Shown here: piece after piece, positions 56,863 to 64,000 of the stretch
How the letters are laid out: each line of letters starts with the position of its first letter
How positions within the stretch are numbered: position 1 is the stretch's first letter
Assembly (NCBI RefSeq): GCF_029193885.1
Contig: NZ_JARFVB010000004.1
Location: 1-64,000, forward strand
Direction: 5' to 3'
From: Flagellimonas yonaguniensis
Lineage (GTDB): Bacteria; Bacteroidota; Bacteroidia; Flavobacteriales; Flavobacteriaceae
DNA length: 64,000 nt
Translations under genes and position numbers: made by a program
The notes under the pieces: generated by a model
Seen by the model: only the letters and a program-made list of their open reading frames with translations
What the model was told of the DNA's origin: nothing
The model's database searches: none

Positions 56863-58047
56863 ATGAAAAGACTTTTACTCTTAACCACAATTATAGTTTT
56901 AAGCGCCTGTAGTGGCGTGAAGAAAACCCAAGAGGCCATCAATACGGGGAATTATACCACGGCGATGAACAAGGCCATAAACAACCTGGCAGAGAACAAG
57001 ACCAAAAAAGGACATCAGGAATACATTCTTTTGCTGGAAGAAGCATTTGCCAAGAACACCACAAGGGAACAGCAAGAAATTGCTTTTCTTCAGAATGATG
57101 GCAATCCGGCCAACTTGGAGACCATCTACAACAAATATTTGCAGTTAAAGCAAATCCAGGAACGCATAAGACCTTTGTTGCCACTATATATCCAAGACGA
57201 GGGAAGAACGGCCAAGTTCAATTTTGTGAACTACGACAACAAGATTTTGAACACCAAGGACGATCTTTCCGAACACCTATACCAAAACGCCTTGAATCTG
57301 TTGGCATCCGCGAAATACAAAGCGGATTATAGGACTGCCTACGAAGATTTGAAATATTTGCAGGAAATAAATCCAGGCTACAGGGAAACCATCGCCAAAA
57401 TGGACGAAGCCTATAACAAAGGATTGGAGTTTGTTCGGGTTGATATTGCAAACCAGACCCAACAAATCATCCCAGAACGTTTGGAGACCGAACTGTTGGA
57501 TTTCAACGCCTTCGGAATTGACAATTTCTGGTTGCAGTACCACACCAATCCATTGGCCAATGTAAAATATGATTATGCGATGAACCTTGACTTCATGGAG
57601 ATCAATGTATCCCCTGAACGCATTAGCGAAACTCAAGTAATCAAAGAAAGACAAATAAAAGATGGCTGGAAATACCTTTTGGACAACAACGGAAACGTGG
57701 TAAAAGATAGTTTGGGCAATAAAATAAAAGTGGACAAGATGCGAACTGTTACCTGTAAATTATTCCAGTTCACACAAACCAAAAGTGCGCAAATAGGCGC
57801 CAAAGTCAGTTTCACGGATTTGAGAAGCGGTCAGGAAATCAATTCCTATCCCCTATCCAGTGAGTTTGTATTTGAACACATTTTTGCCAACTACCAAGGA
57901 GACAAAAGAGCTTTGGAAGATGATCTATTGCTGTACTTGAATGCTCGGGAAGTTCCATTCCCATCCAATGAACAAATGGTTTACGATGCAGGTGAGGACC
58001 TTAAATTACGCCTCAAGAGCATTGTCTCAAAATATCAATTCAATTAA
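56863..58047 (+). CDS. Lipoprotein of unknown function
   Basis: 394 aa from ATG 56863 (TTG at 56854 is the alternative). Lipoprotein signal MKRLLLLTTIIVLSAC. The N-terminal half is helical with TPR-like pairs (AINTGNYTTAMNKAINNLAEN, YRTAYEDLKYLQEINPGYRE); the C-terminal half is beta-rich (ETQVIKERQIKDGWKYLLDN, VTCKLFQFTQTKSAQIGAKV). Conserved-looking but no family recognised. A palindromic element follows the stop. Confidence 0.78.
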   Translation: MKRLLLLTTIIVLSACSGVKKTQEAINTGNYTTAMNKAINNLAENKTKKGHQEYILLLEEAFAKNTTREQQEIAFLQNDGNPANLETIYNKYLQLKQIQERIRPLLPLYIQDEGRTAKFNFVNYDNKILNTKDDLSEHLYQNALNLLASAKYKADYRTAYEDLKYLQEINPGYRETIAKMDEAYNKGLEFVRVDIANQTQQIIPERLETELLDFNAFGIDNFWLQYHTNPLANVKYDYAMNLDFMEINVSPERISETQVIKERQIKDGWKYLLDNNGNVVKDSLGNKIKVDKMRTVTCKLFQFTQTKSAQIGAKVSFTDLRSGQEINSYPLSSEFVFEHIFANYQGDKRALEDDLLLYLNAREVPFPSNEQMVYDAGEDLKLRLKSIVSKYQFN

Positions 58048-58065
58048 AAAATGGTGTGTACCACA

Positions 58066-58107
58066 TCGAGCGCAGTCGAGATGTCTTAAGTTCTCGACTG
58101 CGCTCGA
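58066..58107. repeat. Palindromic intergenic (REP-like) element
   Basis: Perfect 16-bp arms TCGAGCGCAGTCGAGA (58066-58081) and TCTCGACTGCGCTCGA (58092-58107), 10-base loop. GC-rich in an AT-rich spacer. Similar sequences are recurrent between genes in flavobacteria (recollection, not checked). It may also act as a terminator for the convergent genes on both sides. Confidence 0.75.
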
Positions 58108-58131
58108 ACTGACATACACTCGTTCGTTTTT

Positions 58132-58521
58132 TTATAGATACTTGGTAAAATCCGTATCAGATATAGCACCATGCGAAGTGTGAAAAACAACTTCATTATT
58201 TTTAACGACCAACAATTGTGGTGATTCATGCCGAACCGCAAACTTTTCCTCTATTGCATTGGACACATCCCTATGGTTCTGAATGGTCAGAAAATAAAGG
58301 TCAATATCCAAATCCGTATCATACGAATCAGTGAACATGCCCAACACCATCCTACTTATTCCACAAGTACTGGAATGCTTGTATATAACCTGAGTCTTAT
58401 TTTTTGAGTTTTCCCCAATGTTTTCCAATTGGGTCATGGATTCCAATTGAATCCACGGCAACTCTTTCTTTTCTATTTTTGTTTTCTCCTTCTTTCCGAA
58501 GACGCTGTCAAATATTCCCAT
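58132..58521 (-). CDS. ytxJ: Bacillithiol-system redox protein YtxJ
   Basis: 129 aa thioredoxin-like protein. The monothiol active-site region reads IYKHSSTCGISRMVL, with a single Cys as in YtxJ bacilliredoxins; the cis-Pro region is HESPQLLVVKNNEVV. It removes bacillithiol from proteins, so the host probably makes bacillithiol, as many Bacteroidota do. The start lies only four bases after a good -7 element. Confidence 0.88.
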   Translation of the reverse strand: MGIFDSVFGKKEKTKIEKKELPWIQLESMTQLENIGENSKNKTQVIYKHSSTCGISRMVLGMFTDSYDTDLDIDLYFLTIQNHRDVSNAIEEKFAVRHESPQLLVVKNNEVVFHTSHGAISDTDFTKYL

Positions 58522-58525
58522 ATCG

Positions 58526-58557
58526 CAAATTTATAGGATAAGTCGTTAGGGAGCAAA
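58526..58557 (-). promoter_or_regulatory. Promoter of ytxJ (possibly leaderless)
   Basis: Minus strand TTTG (58554-58557), 20-bp spacer, perfect TAAATTTG (58526-58533). Transcription would start at or within a few bases of the ATG at 58521. Confidence 0.65.
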
Positions 58558-58663
58558 AAGCTTACAACTGACTAAATGTCTTGTTGTTACTGCTTTTATC
58601 AGACATTTTGGCGGTGCGGGTGCATTGGTAAGGTTGTTGACATTTCAGAGAAAAACAACAACT

Positions 58664-61264
58664 ATGAACTTCAATAATTTTACAATAAAATCACAGGAAG
58701 CCATTCAAAGGGCCCAGCAATTGGCCCAAGAATTTGGGCATCAACAAATCGAAAACGAACACTTGTTCAAGGCCATTGCCGAGGTCGATGAAAACGTATT
58801 GCCATTCATATTGAAGAAATTGAATGTCAACACCAACCTTATCAATCAAATACTGGACAAGGAACTCCAAAGCTTCGCCAAGGTATCGGGAGGTGAAATC
58901 ATGCTTTCCAGGGAAGCTGGGAAAACCGTCAACGAAGCAAGCATCGTCGCCAAAAACATGGGTGATGAATATGTTTCCGTTGAACACCTGTTATTGGCCA
59001 TTTTCAAATCCAAGAGTAAAATCGCTCAAATCTTAAAAGATCAAGGCGTAGCAGAAAAAGATTTAAAGGCTGCTATTCAAGAACTTCGCAAGGGCGGCAA
59101 GGTAACCTCACAAAGTGCAGAGGAAACCTATAACTCATTGGATAAATATGCGAACAACCTCAACCAAATGGCAGATAGCGGCAAGTTGGACCCCGTAATC
59201 GGTAGGGACGAGGAAATCCGAAGGGTATTGCAGATTTTATCCAGACGTACAAAGAACAATCCAATGTTGGTGGGTGAACCCGGTGTGGGTAAAACTGCCA
59301 TTGCCGAAGGTTTGGCACACAGAATCATTCAAGGGGATGTGCCAGAAAACCTTAAGAACAAAATTATCTATTCCTTGGATATGGGTGCACTTATCGCAGG
59401 GGCCAAATACAAAGGCGAGTTCGAAGAACGTCTAAAGGCCGTGATCAAAGAGGTAACCTCATCGGACGGCAACATTGTACTGTTCATTGACGAGATACAT
59501 ACTTTGGTAGGTGCCGGGGGCGGACAAGGTGCTATGGATGCCGCAAACATCCTGAAACCCGCCTTGGCACGTGGCGAATTGAGAGCTATAGGAGCCACTA
59601 CCTTGGACGAATACCAAAAATATTTTGAGAAAGACAAAGCACTAGAGCGTCGATTCCAAAAAGTAATGGTAGATGAACCCGATACCGAGAGCGCCATTTC
59701 CATCCTTAGGGGAATCAAGGAAAAATATGAGGCACACCACAAGGTTCGCATCAAAGATGATGCGGTAATTGGTGCCGTAGAACTGTCCCAACGCTACATT
59801 ACCAACAGGTTCTTGCCCGATAAGGCCATCGACCTTATGGACGAGGCTGCTTCCAAACTTCGCATGGAAATCAACTCCAAACCCGAGGAATTGGATGTTA
59901 TGGACAGAAAGATAATGCAGCTGGAAATTGAAATCGAAGCCATCAAGAGAGAAAATGATCAAGCTAAATTGAAAACCTTGAATTTGGAGCTCGCCAACCT
60001 CAAAGAGGAACGCAACGAAATCTTCGCCAAATGGGAAAGTGAAAAAACCGTAGTCGACAATATCCAAAAAACAAAAGAGGACATTGAAAACTATAAAGTT
60101 GAGGCAGAACGTGCCGAGCGAAACGGCGATTACGGAAAAGTGGCCGAATTGCGGTACGGTAAAATAAAAGAAGCCCAAGAACGATTGGAAAAACTCCAAG
60201 ATGAATTGGCAGAGCAGCAAACAGCCGGCACATTGATCAAAGAAGAAGTAACCTATGAGGATATTGCCGAAGTAGTTGCCAAATGGACCGGTATTCCCGT
60301 GAACAAGATGATGCAGAGCGAAAGGGAAAAACTCTTGAAACTGGAAGATGTACTGCACAAACGAGTAGTGGGGCAAGATGAGGCAATAATCGCCGTATCC
60401 GATGCTATCCGCAGAAGCAGGGCCGGATTACAAGATGCCAAAAAGCCCATCGGTTCGTTTCTGTTCTTGGGTACAACAGGTGTAGGTAAGACCGAGTTGG
60501 CCAAAACTTTGGCCGCTTATCTGTTCGATGATGAAAATGCCATTACACGGATAGATATGAGCGAGTACCAAGAGCGTCACTCCGTGAGCCGATTGGTAGG
60601 TGCGCCTCCAGGATATGTGGGGTATGATGAAGGAGGTCAGTTAACGGAAGCCGTAAGACGTAAACCCTATTCCGTAATCTTGTTGGATGAGATTGAAAAA
60701 GCACATCCCGATACCTTCAACATCTTATTGCAAGTACTGGATGAAGGCAGGCTGACCGACAACAAAGGTCGCGTAGCGGACTTCAAAAACTCCATCATCA
60801 TCATGACCAGTAATATGGGAAGCCACATCATCCAAGAGAAATTTGAGGATGCCGTAGATGTGGAAAGTGCTTCTGAGGCAGCACGGGTGGAAGTACTGGG
60901 ATTGCTTCGCAAGACCATCAGGCCCGAGTTCCTGAACCGTATTGATGACATCATCATGTTTGCGCCATTGAGCAAATCGGACATCAAGGACATTGTGGGA
61001 TTGCAATTGGAGAACTTGAAGAAAATGTTGGCCAAGCAAAACATTGCCCTCGATGCAACCGAGGAAGCTGTCTCCTACTTAGCAGCAAAAGGTTTCGATC
61101 CCCAGTATGGAGCGCGACCCGTAAAACGATTGATTCAAAAAGAGGTCTTGAACAACCTTTCCAAAGAATTGTTGTCAGGAAAAATAACCTCCGACAGTAT
61201 AGTGCTCTTGGATTCCTTTGATGATCAATTGGTGTTCAGAAATCAAGATGAATTGGTAGAGTAA
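58664..61264 (+). CDS. clpB: ATP-dependent disaggregase ClpB
   Basis: 866 aa from ATG 58664. Clp N domain ([20 protein letters not shown]), AAA1 with Walker [14 protein letters not shown] and Walker [20 protein letters not shown], coiled-coil M domain (residues 400-520), and AAA2 with [13 protein letters not shown] and [16 protein letters not shown]. It rescues aggregated proteins together with DnaK, also in this window. No ClpP-binding loop expected. A strong terminator follows. Confidence 0.98.
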   Translation: MNFNNFTIKSQEAIQRAQQLAQEFGHQQIENEHLFKAIAEVDENVLPFILKKLNVNTNLINQILDKELQSFAKVSGGEIMLSREAGKTVNEASIVAKNMGDEYVSVEHLLLAIFKSKSKIAQILKDQGVAEKDLKAAIQELRKGGKVTSQSAEETYNSLDKYANNLNQMADSGKLDPVIGRDEEIRRVLQILSRRTKNNPMLVGEPGVGKTAIAEGLAHRIIQGDVPENLKNKIIYSLDMGALIAGAKYKGEFEERLKAVIKEVTSSDGNIVLFIDEIHTLVGAGGGQGAMDAANILKPALARGELRAIGATTLDEYQKYFEKDKALERRFQKVMVDEPDTESAISILRGIKEKYEAHHKVRIKDDAVIGAVELSQRYITNRFLPDKAIDLMDEAASKLRMEINSKPEELDVMDRKIMQLEIEIEAIKRENDQAKLKTLNLELANLKEERNEIFAKWESEKTVVDNIQKTKEDIENYKVEAERAERNGDYGKVAELRYGKIKEAQERLEKLQDELAEQQTAGTLIKEEVTYEDIAEVVAKWTGIPVNKMMQSEREKLLKLEDVLHKRVVGQDEAIIAVSDAIRRSRAGLQDAKKPIGSFLFLGTTGVGKTELAKTLAAYLFDDENAITRIDMSEYQERHSVSRLVGAPPGYVGYDEGGQLTEAVRRKPYSVILLDEIEKAHPDTFNILLQVLDEGRLTDNKGRVADFKNSIIIMTSNMGSHIIQEKFEDAVDVESASEAARVEVLGLLRKTIRPEFLNRIDDIIMFAPLSKSDIKDIVGLQLENLKKMLAKQNIALDATEEAVSYLAAKGFDPQYGARPVKRLIQKEVLNNLSKELLSGKITSDSIVLLDSFDDQLVFRNQDELVE

Positions 61265-61288
61265 TTCTCCAAATAAATTTCAGTCAGG

Positions 61289-61324
61289 AAATCCCCTCCC
61301 CTAACTTTTTGGGAGGGGATTTTT
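61289..61324 (+). terminator. Rho-independent terminator of clpB
   Basis: AAATCCCCTCCC, loop of 10, GGGAGGGGATTT and further T residues, starting 24 bases after the clpB stop. Confidence 0.9.
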
Positions 61325-61422
61325 ATTTATATCATATTTGTTAATCAAAATTTTAGAAATCCGCAACTTTCGTATGCCATTACATTTAAATCCTTATTTT
61401 AGCTCAAAACCATATCCTAAAT

Positions 61423-62736
61423 ATGCCACTAATCATTGCCGTTCTAGGTATTTTACTGCTATTCTTGCTTATCGCGAAATTTAAACTCAATGCTTTTCTG
61501 TCCTTTATCATCGTATGCCTGTTCGTAGGCATCTTTCAAGGGATGGAATTGGGTAATTTAGTGCAATCCATACAACGGGGGATTGGCAATACACTGGGTT
61601 TTCTGGTCCTTATACTTGGACTTGGTGCCATGTTGGGAAAATTGGTGGCCGATAGCGGTGCCGCCCAACAAATCACAACGCAATTGGTCGCAAAATTTGG
61701 AGTGAAACACGTACAATGGGCCATGGTAATAACAGGATTTATCGTAGGTATCCCAATGTTCTATTCCGTGGGCTTTGTTATTTTGATTCCTTTAGTGTTC
61801 ACCGTCGCTTTTTCAACAGGATTGCCCCTGCTTTATGTAGGATTGCCAATGCTTACCTCTTTATCGGTAACGCACGGGTACCTTCCGCCCCATCCCGCGC
61901 CAACGGCCATAGCGGCCATGTTCAATGCAGACATTGGAAAAACATTGATGTACGGTCTTATTGTTGCTGTGCCTGCCATTATTGTTGCAGGACCATTGTT
62001 TGCCCGAACCATAAAAAAGATTGAGGCCAAGCCCTTAAAAGAATTTTACAATGCCGAACCCATACCCGAAGAAGAACTGCCATCGACCGCAGTAAGTATT
62101 TTAACTGCCCTTTCCCCTATCATCTTCATTGGAGTAGGCATTATTGCAGAACAATTCTTGGATGAAGGCCTACTCAGAAACATACTGACCTTTATCGGCA
62201 ATCCTGTGATTGCTTTGCTCATTTCGGTACTCATCGCCATTTACTCCTTGGGATTGGCCAAGGGAAAGGAAATGAGCACGATTATGGATTCCTTGTCCGC
62301 TTCCGTTTCCAGTATTACCATGATACTTTTGATCATTGCCGGGGCAGGAGCATTAAAGGAAGTTCTGATAGATAGTCAAGTAAGCGACTATATCGCCGAC
62401 AGCTTAAAAGGTTCCAGTGTTTCGCCTTTGGTGTTGGCCTGGCTCATTGCCACTGCCATACGCGTTAGTGTGGGGTCGGCAACCGTGGCCGGACTTACCG
62501 CAGCCGGGATTGTACTCCCGCTGGCCTCTGGCACAGGAACAAGTCCAGAGTTAATGGTTTTGGCCATTGGCTCGGGAAGCCTAATGCTTTCCCACGTCAA
62601 CGATACCGGATTTTGGATGTTCAAGGAATATTTCAACCTTTCGGTCAAGGAAACCCTTTCCACTTGGACTGTTATGGAGACCTTGGTAGGCGTCATGGGA
62701 CTCCTGGGCGTTTTGGCAATCAATAGTATAACCTAA
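61423..62736 (+). CDS. GntP family gluconate-type permease
   Basis: 437 aa, about 12-14 membrane segments. GntP signatures: IQRGIGNTLGFLVLILGLGAMLGKL (split), VGIPMFYSVGFVILIPLVF, HGYLPPHPAPTAIA and GSGSLMLSHVNDTGFWMFKEY. Proton symport of gluconate or related sugar or hydroxy acids; relatives carry D-serine. It heads a tight cluster with a RidA protein and a dipeptidase, which suggests an amino-acid-like substrate. Confidence 0.92.
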   Translation: MPLIIAVLGILLLFLLIAKFKLNAFLSFIIVCLFVGIFQGMELGNLVQSIQRGIGNTLGFLVLILGLGAMLGKLVADSGAAQQITTQLVAKFGVKHVQWAMVITGFIVGIPMFYSVGFVILIPLVFTVAFSTGLPLLYVGLPMLTSLSVTHGYLPPHPAPTAIAAMFNADIGKTLMYGLIVAVPAIIVAGPLFARTIKKIEAKPLKEFYNAEPIPEEELPSTAVSILTALSPIIFIGVGIIAEQFLDEGLLRNILTFIGNPVIALLISVLIAIYSLGLAKGKEMSTIMDSLSASVSSITMILLIIAGAGALKEVLIDSQVSDYIADSLKGSSVSPLVLAWLIATAIRVSVGSATVAGLTAAGIVLPLASGTGTSPELMVLAIGSGSLMLSHVNDTGFWMFKEYFNLSVKETLSTWTVMETLVGVMGLLGVLAINSIT

Positions 62737-62747
62737 CAATATAAATT

Positions 62748-63212
62748 ATGGAATCACCATCGCAACGCATTGAGGCATTAAACCTCCAATTACCCCCTGC
62801 TCCTACACCTGCTGGTGTGTATCGACCCGTTTTAGTGATTGACAATTTTTTGTACGTATCGGGTCAAGGCCCCGTTAATTCAGATGGCTCCCTAATCACG
62901 GGGCGGGCTGGAGACAACCTCGATGAGGACCAAGCCAAACTCGCCGCACGGCAGGTAGGATTGACCATGCTGTCCACCATTACGACACATTTTGGGAGCT
63001 TGGACAAAATCAAAAGAATGGTAAAAGTATTGGGGATGGTAAATTGCACCCCTGACTTTGGCAAACAACCCTATGTAATCAATGGTTTTAGTGAATTGAT
63101 GGTCGATATCTTCGGAGAAGAGAACGGTATCGGAGTGAGAAGCGCGGTCGGTATGATGCTCCCCAACAATATTGCGGTGGAAATCGAAGCTGTATTTGAA
63201 CTTCACCAATAA
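62748..63212 (+). CDS. RidA/YjgF family imine deaminase-like protein
   Basis: 154 aa, slightly longer than classic RidA. LYVSGQGPVNSDGSLITGRAG, DKIKRMVKVLGMVNCTPDF and the active-site Arg in GVRSAVGMMLPNNIAVEIEAV (split motif) are present. RidA enzymes destroy reactive enamine/imine intermediates of PLP dehydratases. Lies 11 bases after gntP and eight before the dipeptidase gene. Confidence 0.88.
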   Translation: MESPSQRIEALNLQLPPAPTPAGVYRPVLVIDNFLYVSGQGPVNSDGSLITGRAGDNLDEDQAKLAARQVGLTMLSTITTHFGSLDKIKRMVKVLGMVNCTPDFGKQPYVINGFSELMVDIFGEENGIGVRSAVGMMLPNNIAVEIEAVFELHQ

Positions 63213-63220
63213 CACCTGAC

Positions 63221-64000
63221 ATGTTTATATTTGATGCCCATCTTGACCTTGCCATGAACGCCCTGGAGTGGAACAGGGACCTTAGACTTTCAGTCTCCGA
63301 GATAAGAAAACGTGAGCAAGGCATGACCGACAAGCCTGACCGTGGCAAGAACACTGTTTCCCTCCCAGCCATGCGAGAAGGCAACATCGGGTTGTGTATG
63401 GGCACTCAAATTGCACGCTTTGTGGAAAAAGGTAGTCCACTACCCGGTTGGCATTCACAACATCAAGCGTGGGCGCAGACACAAGGGCAACTTGCCTGGT
63501 ACAAGACCATGGAAGCCGCAGGCGAAATGGTTCAAATAAAGGACATTGCAGGTCTGGAAAACCACCTCGAACTTTGGAAGAGTGATGAGCCAAAAAAACC
63601 GATTGGATATATTTTAAGCTTGGAAGGAGCCGATTCCATTGTGGATATGAGCTATTTGGAAAAATCCTACGAATCGGGGCTCAGGGCCATCGGTCCCGCC
63701 CATTATGGTCCTGGCATATACGCCCATGGTACGGATTCGGTGGGAGGTATAGGTCAAAAAGGAAAGGATTTGCTCAAAAAAGTGGAAGAGCTCAATATCA
63801 TCTTGGATGCCACCCATCTTTGCGACAAGAGCTTTTGGGAGACCATGAAAGTGTACCACGGCCCAGTTTGGGCCAGTCATAACAATTGTAGAAAATTAGT
63901 GGACCACAATCGACAGTTTTCCGATGAGCAGATTACGGAGCTTATCAACAGGGATGCTGTCATCGGTGTTGCATTGGATGCATGGATGATGGTTCCCAAC
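63221..64000 (+). CDS. Membrane dipeptidase, peptidase family M19 (3' partial)
   Basis: 260 codons from ATG 63221 to the window end, frame still open. Zn-ligand regions of the M19 renal-dipeptidase family: IFDAHLDLAMNALEWN, LSLEGADSIVDM, LDATHLCDKSFWE and WASHNNCRKLVDHNRQFSD. No signal peptide, so cytoplasmic. Family members cleave dipeptides, including those with D-residues. Eight bases after the ridA-like gene, same operon. Confidence 0.9.
   Translation, partial: MFIFDAHLDLAMNALEWNRDLRLSVSEIRKREQGMTDKPDRGKNTVSLPAMREGNIGLCMGTQIARFVEKGSPLPGWHSQHQAWAQTQGQLAWYKTMEAAGEMVQIKDIAGLENHLELWKSDEPKKPIGYILSLEGADSIVDMSYLEKSYESGLRAIGPAHYGPGIYAHGTDSVGGIGQKGKDLLKKVEELNIILDATHLCDKSFWETMKVYHGPVWASHNNCRKLVDHNRQFSDEQITELINRDAVIGVALDAWMMVPN

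Noticed and set aside
58581..58610. clpB promoter TTG-N19-ACATTTTG
   Set aside because: Only the last TTTG of the -7 element matches; not listed as a feature.

Overview
The window looks like chromosomal DNA of a marine-type flavobacterium (Bacteroidota, Flavobacteriaceae, possibly near Muricauda/Flagellimonas; the genus is inference). Evidence: a type IX secretion sorting domain, many short lipoproteins, a bacillithiol-system protein (YtxJ), a DUF4421 outer-membrane protein, a fused MoaC-MogA protein, and promoters of the Bacteroidota type (TTG/TTTG, about 19-20 bp, TAnnTTTG). No tRNA, rRNA, CRISPR array, prophage or insertion sequence was seen.

Layout. 1-1625: 3' end of a secreted repeat protein built from 618-bp, GC-rich, almost identical repeats. 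1812-5970: a large lipoprotein with propeller, HEAT and cytochrome c parts, then a DJ-1/PfpI protein. 6099-14836: a short ModE-like regulator converging on a ten-gene, mostly overlapping molybdenum-cofactor operon on the minus strand (TauE, moeA, moaA, moaC-mogA fusion, moaE, moeB-rhodanese, moaD, mocA, xdhC, cysteine desulfurase). A 24-bp inverted repeat resembling the ModE operator lies just before the first gene. 14989-17512: arsenic operon (arsR, DUF6428, arsC-like phosphatase fold, acr3) with two ArsR-type palindromes. 17541-26239: D-aminoacylase-like lipoprotein, propeller lipoprotein, TlpA-like lipoprotein, DoxX, DUF4421, a K+/H+ antiporter and a PD40 protein.

26631-31676: an ORF interrupted by an in-frame stop, a LuxR-type response regulator with Glu at the phospho-acceptor site, dnaK, L-serine dehydratase and a GNAT protein. 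31668-43499: panB, lspA, an RluA-type pseudouridine synthase, a TPR-like protein, leuA-leuB, a thioredoxin lipoprotein, pheT, a fasciclin protein and a membrane protein. 43496-49910: an ABC-F ATPase with one degenerate ATP site, a TlpA-like protein without its CxxC, transaldolase, an SDR enzyme, the SRP (4.5S) RNA gene with clear promoter and terminator, glutamine cyclotransferase and a thioesterase.

50319-55319: a signalling island. It holds a LytTR regulator with a degenerate receiver, a helically phased 21-bp repeat array, a 57-aa acidic lipoprotein, a 77-aa ORF, a TPR sensor histidine kinase overlapping a LuxR response regulator, and an orphan protein that shares an upstream element with the LytTR gene. 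55337-64000: glyA, a lipoprotein, a palindromic intergenic element, ytxJ, clpB, then gntP-ridA-M19 dipeptidase, the last cut by the window end.

The most interesting points are the putative ModE box paired with a sensor-less ModE protein, the LytTR/lipoprotein/TPR-kinase island with its phased repeats, and the GC-rich patchwork repeat gene at the left edge.
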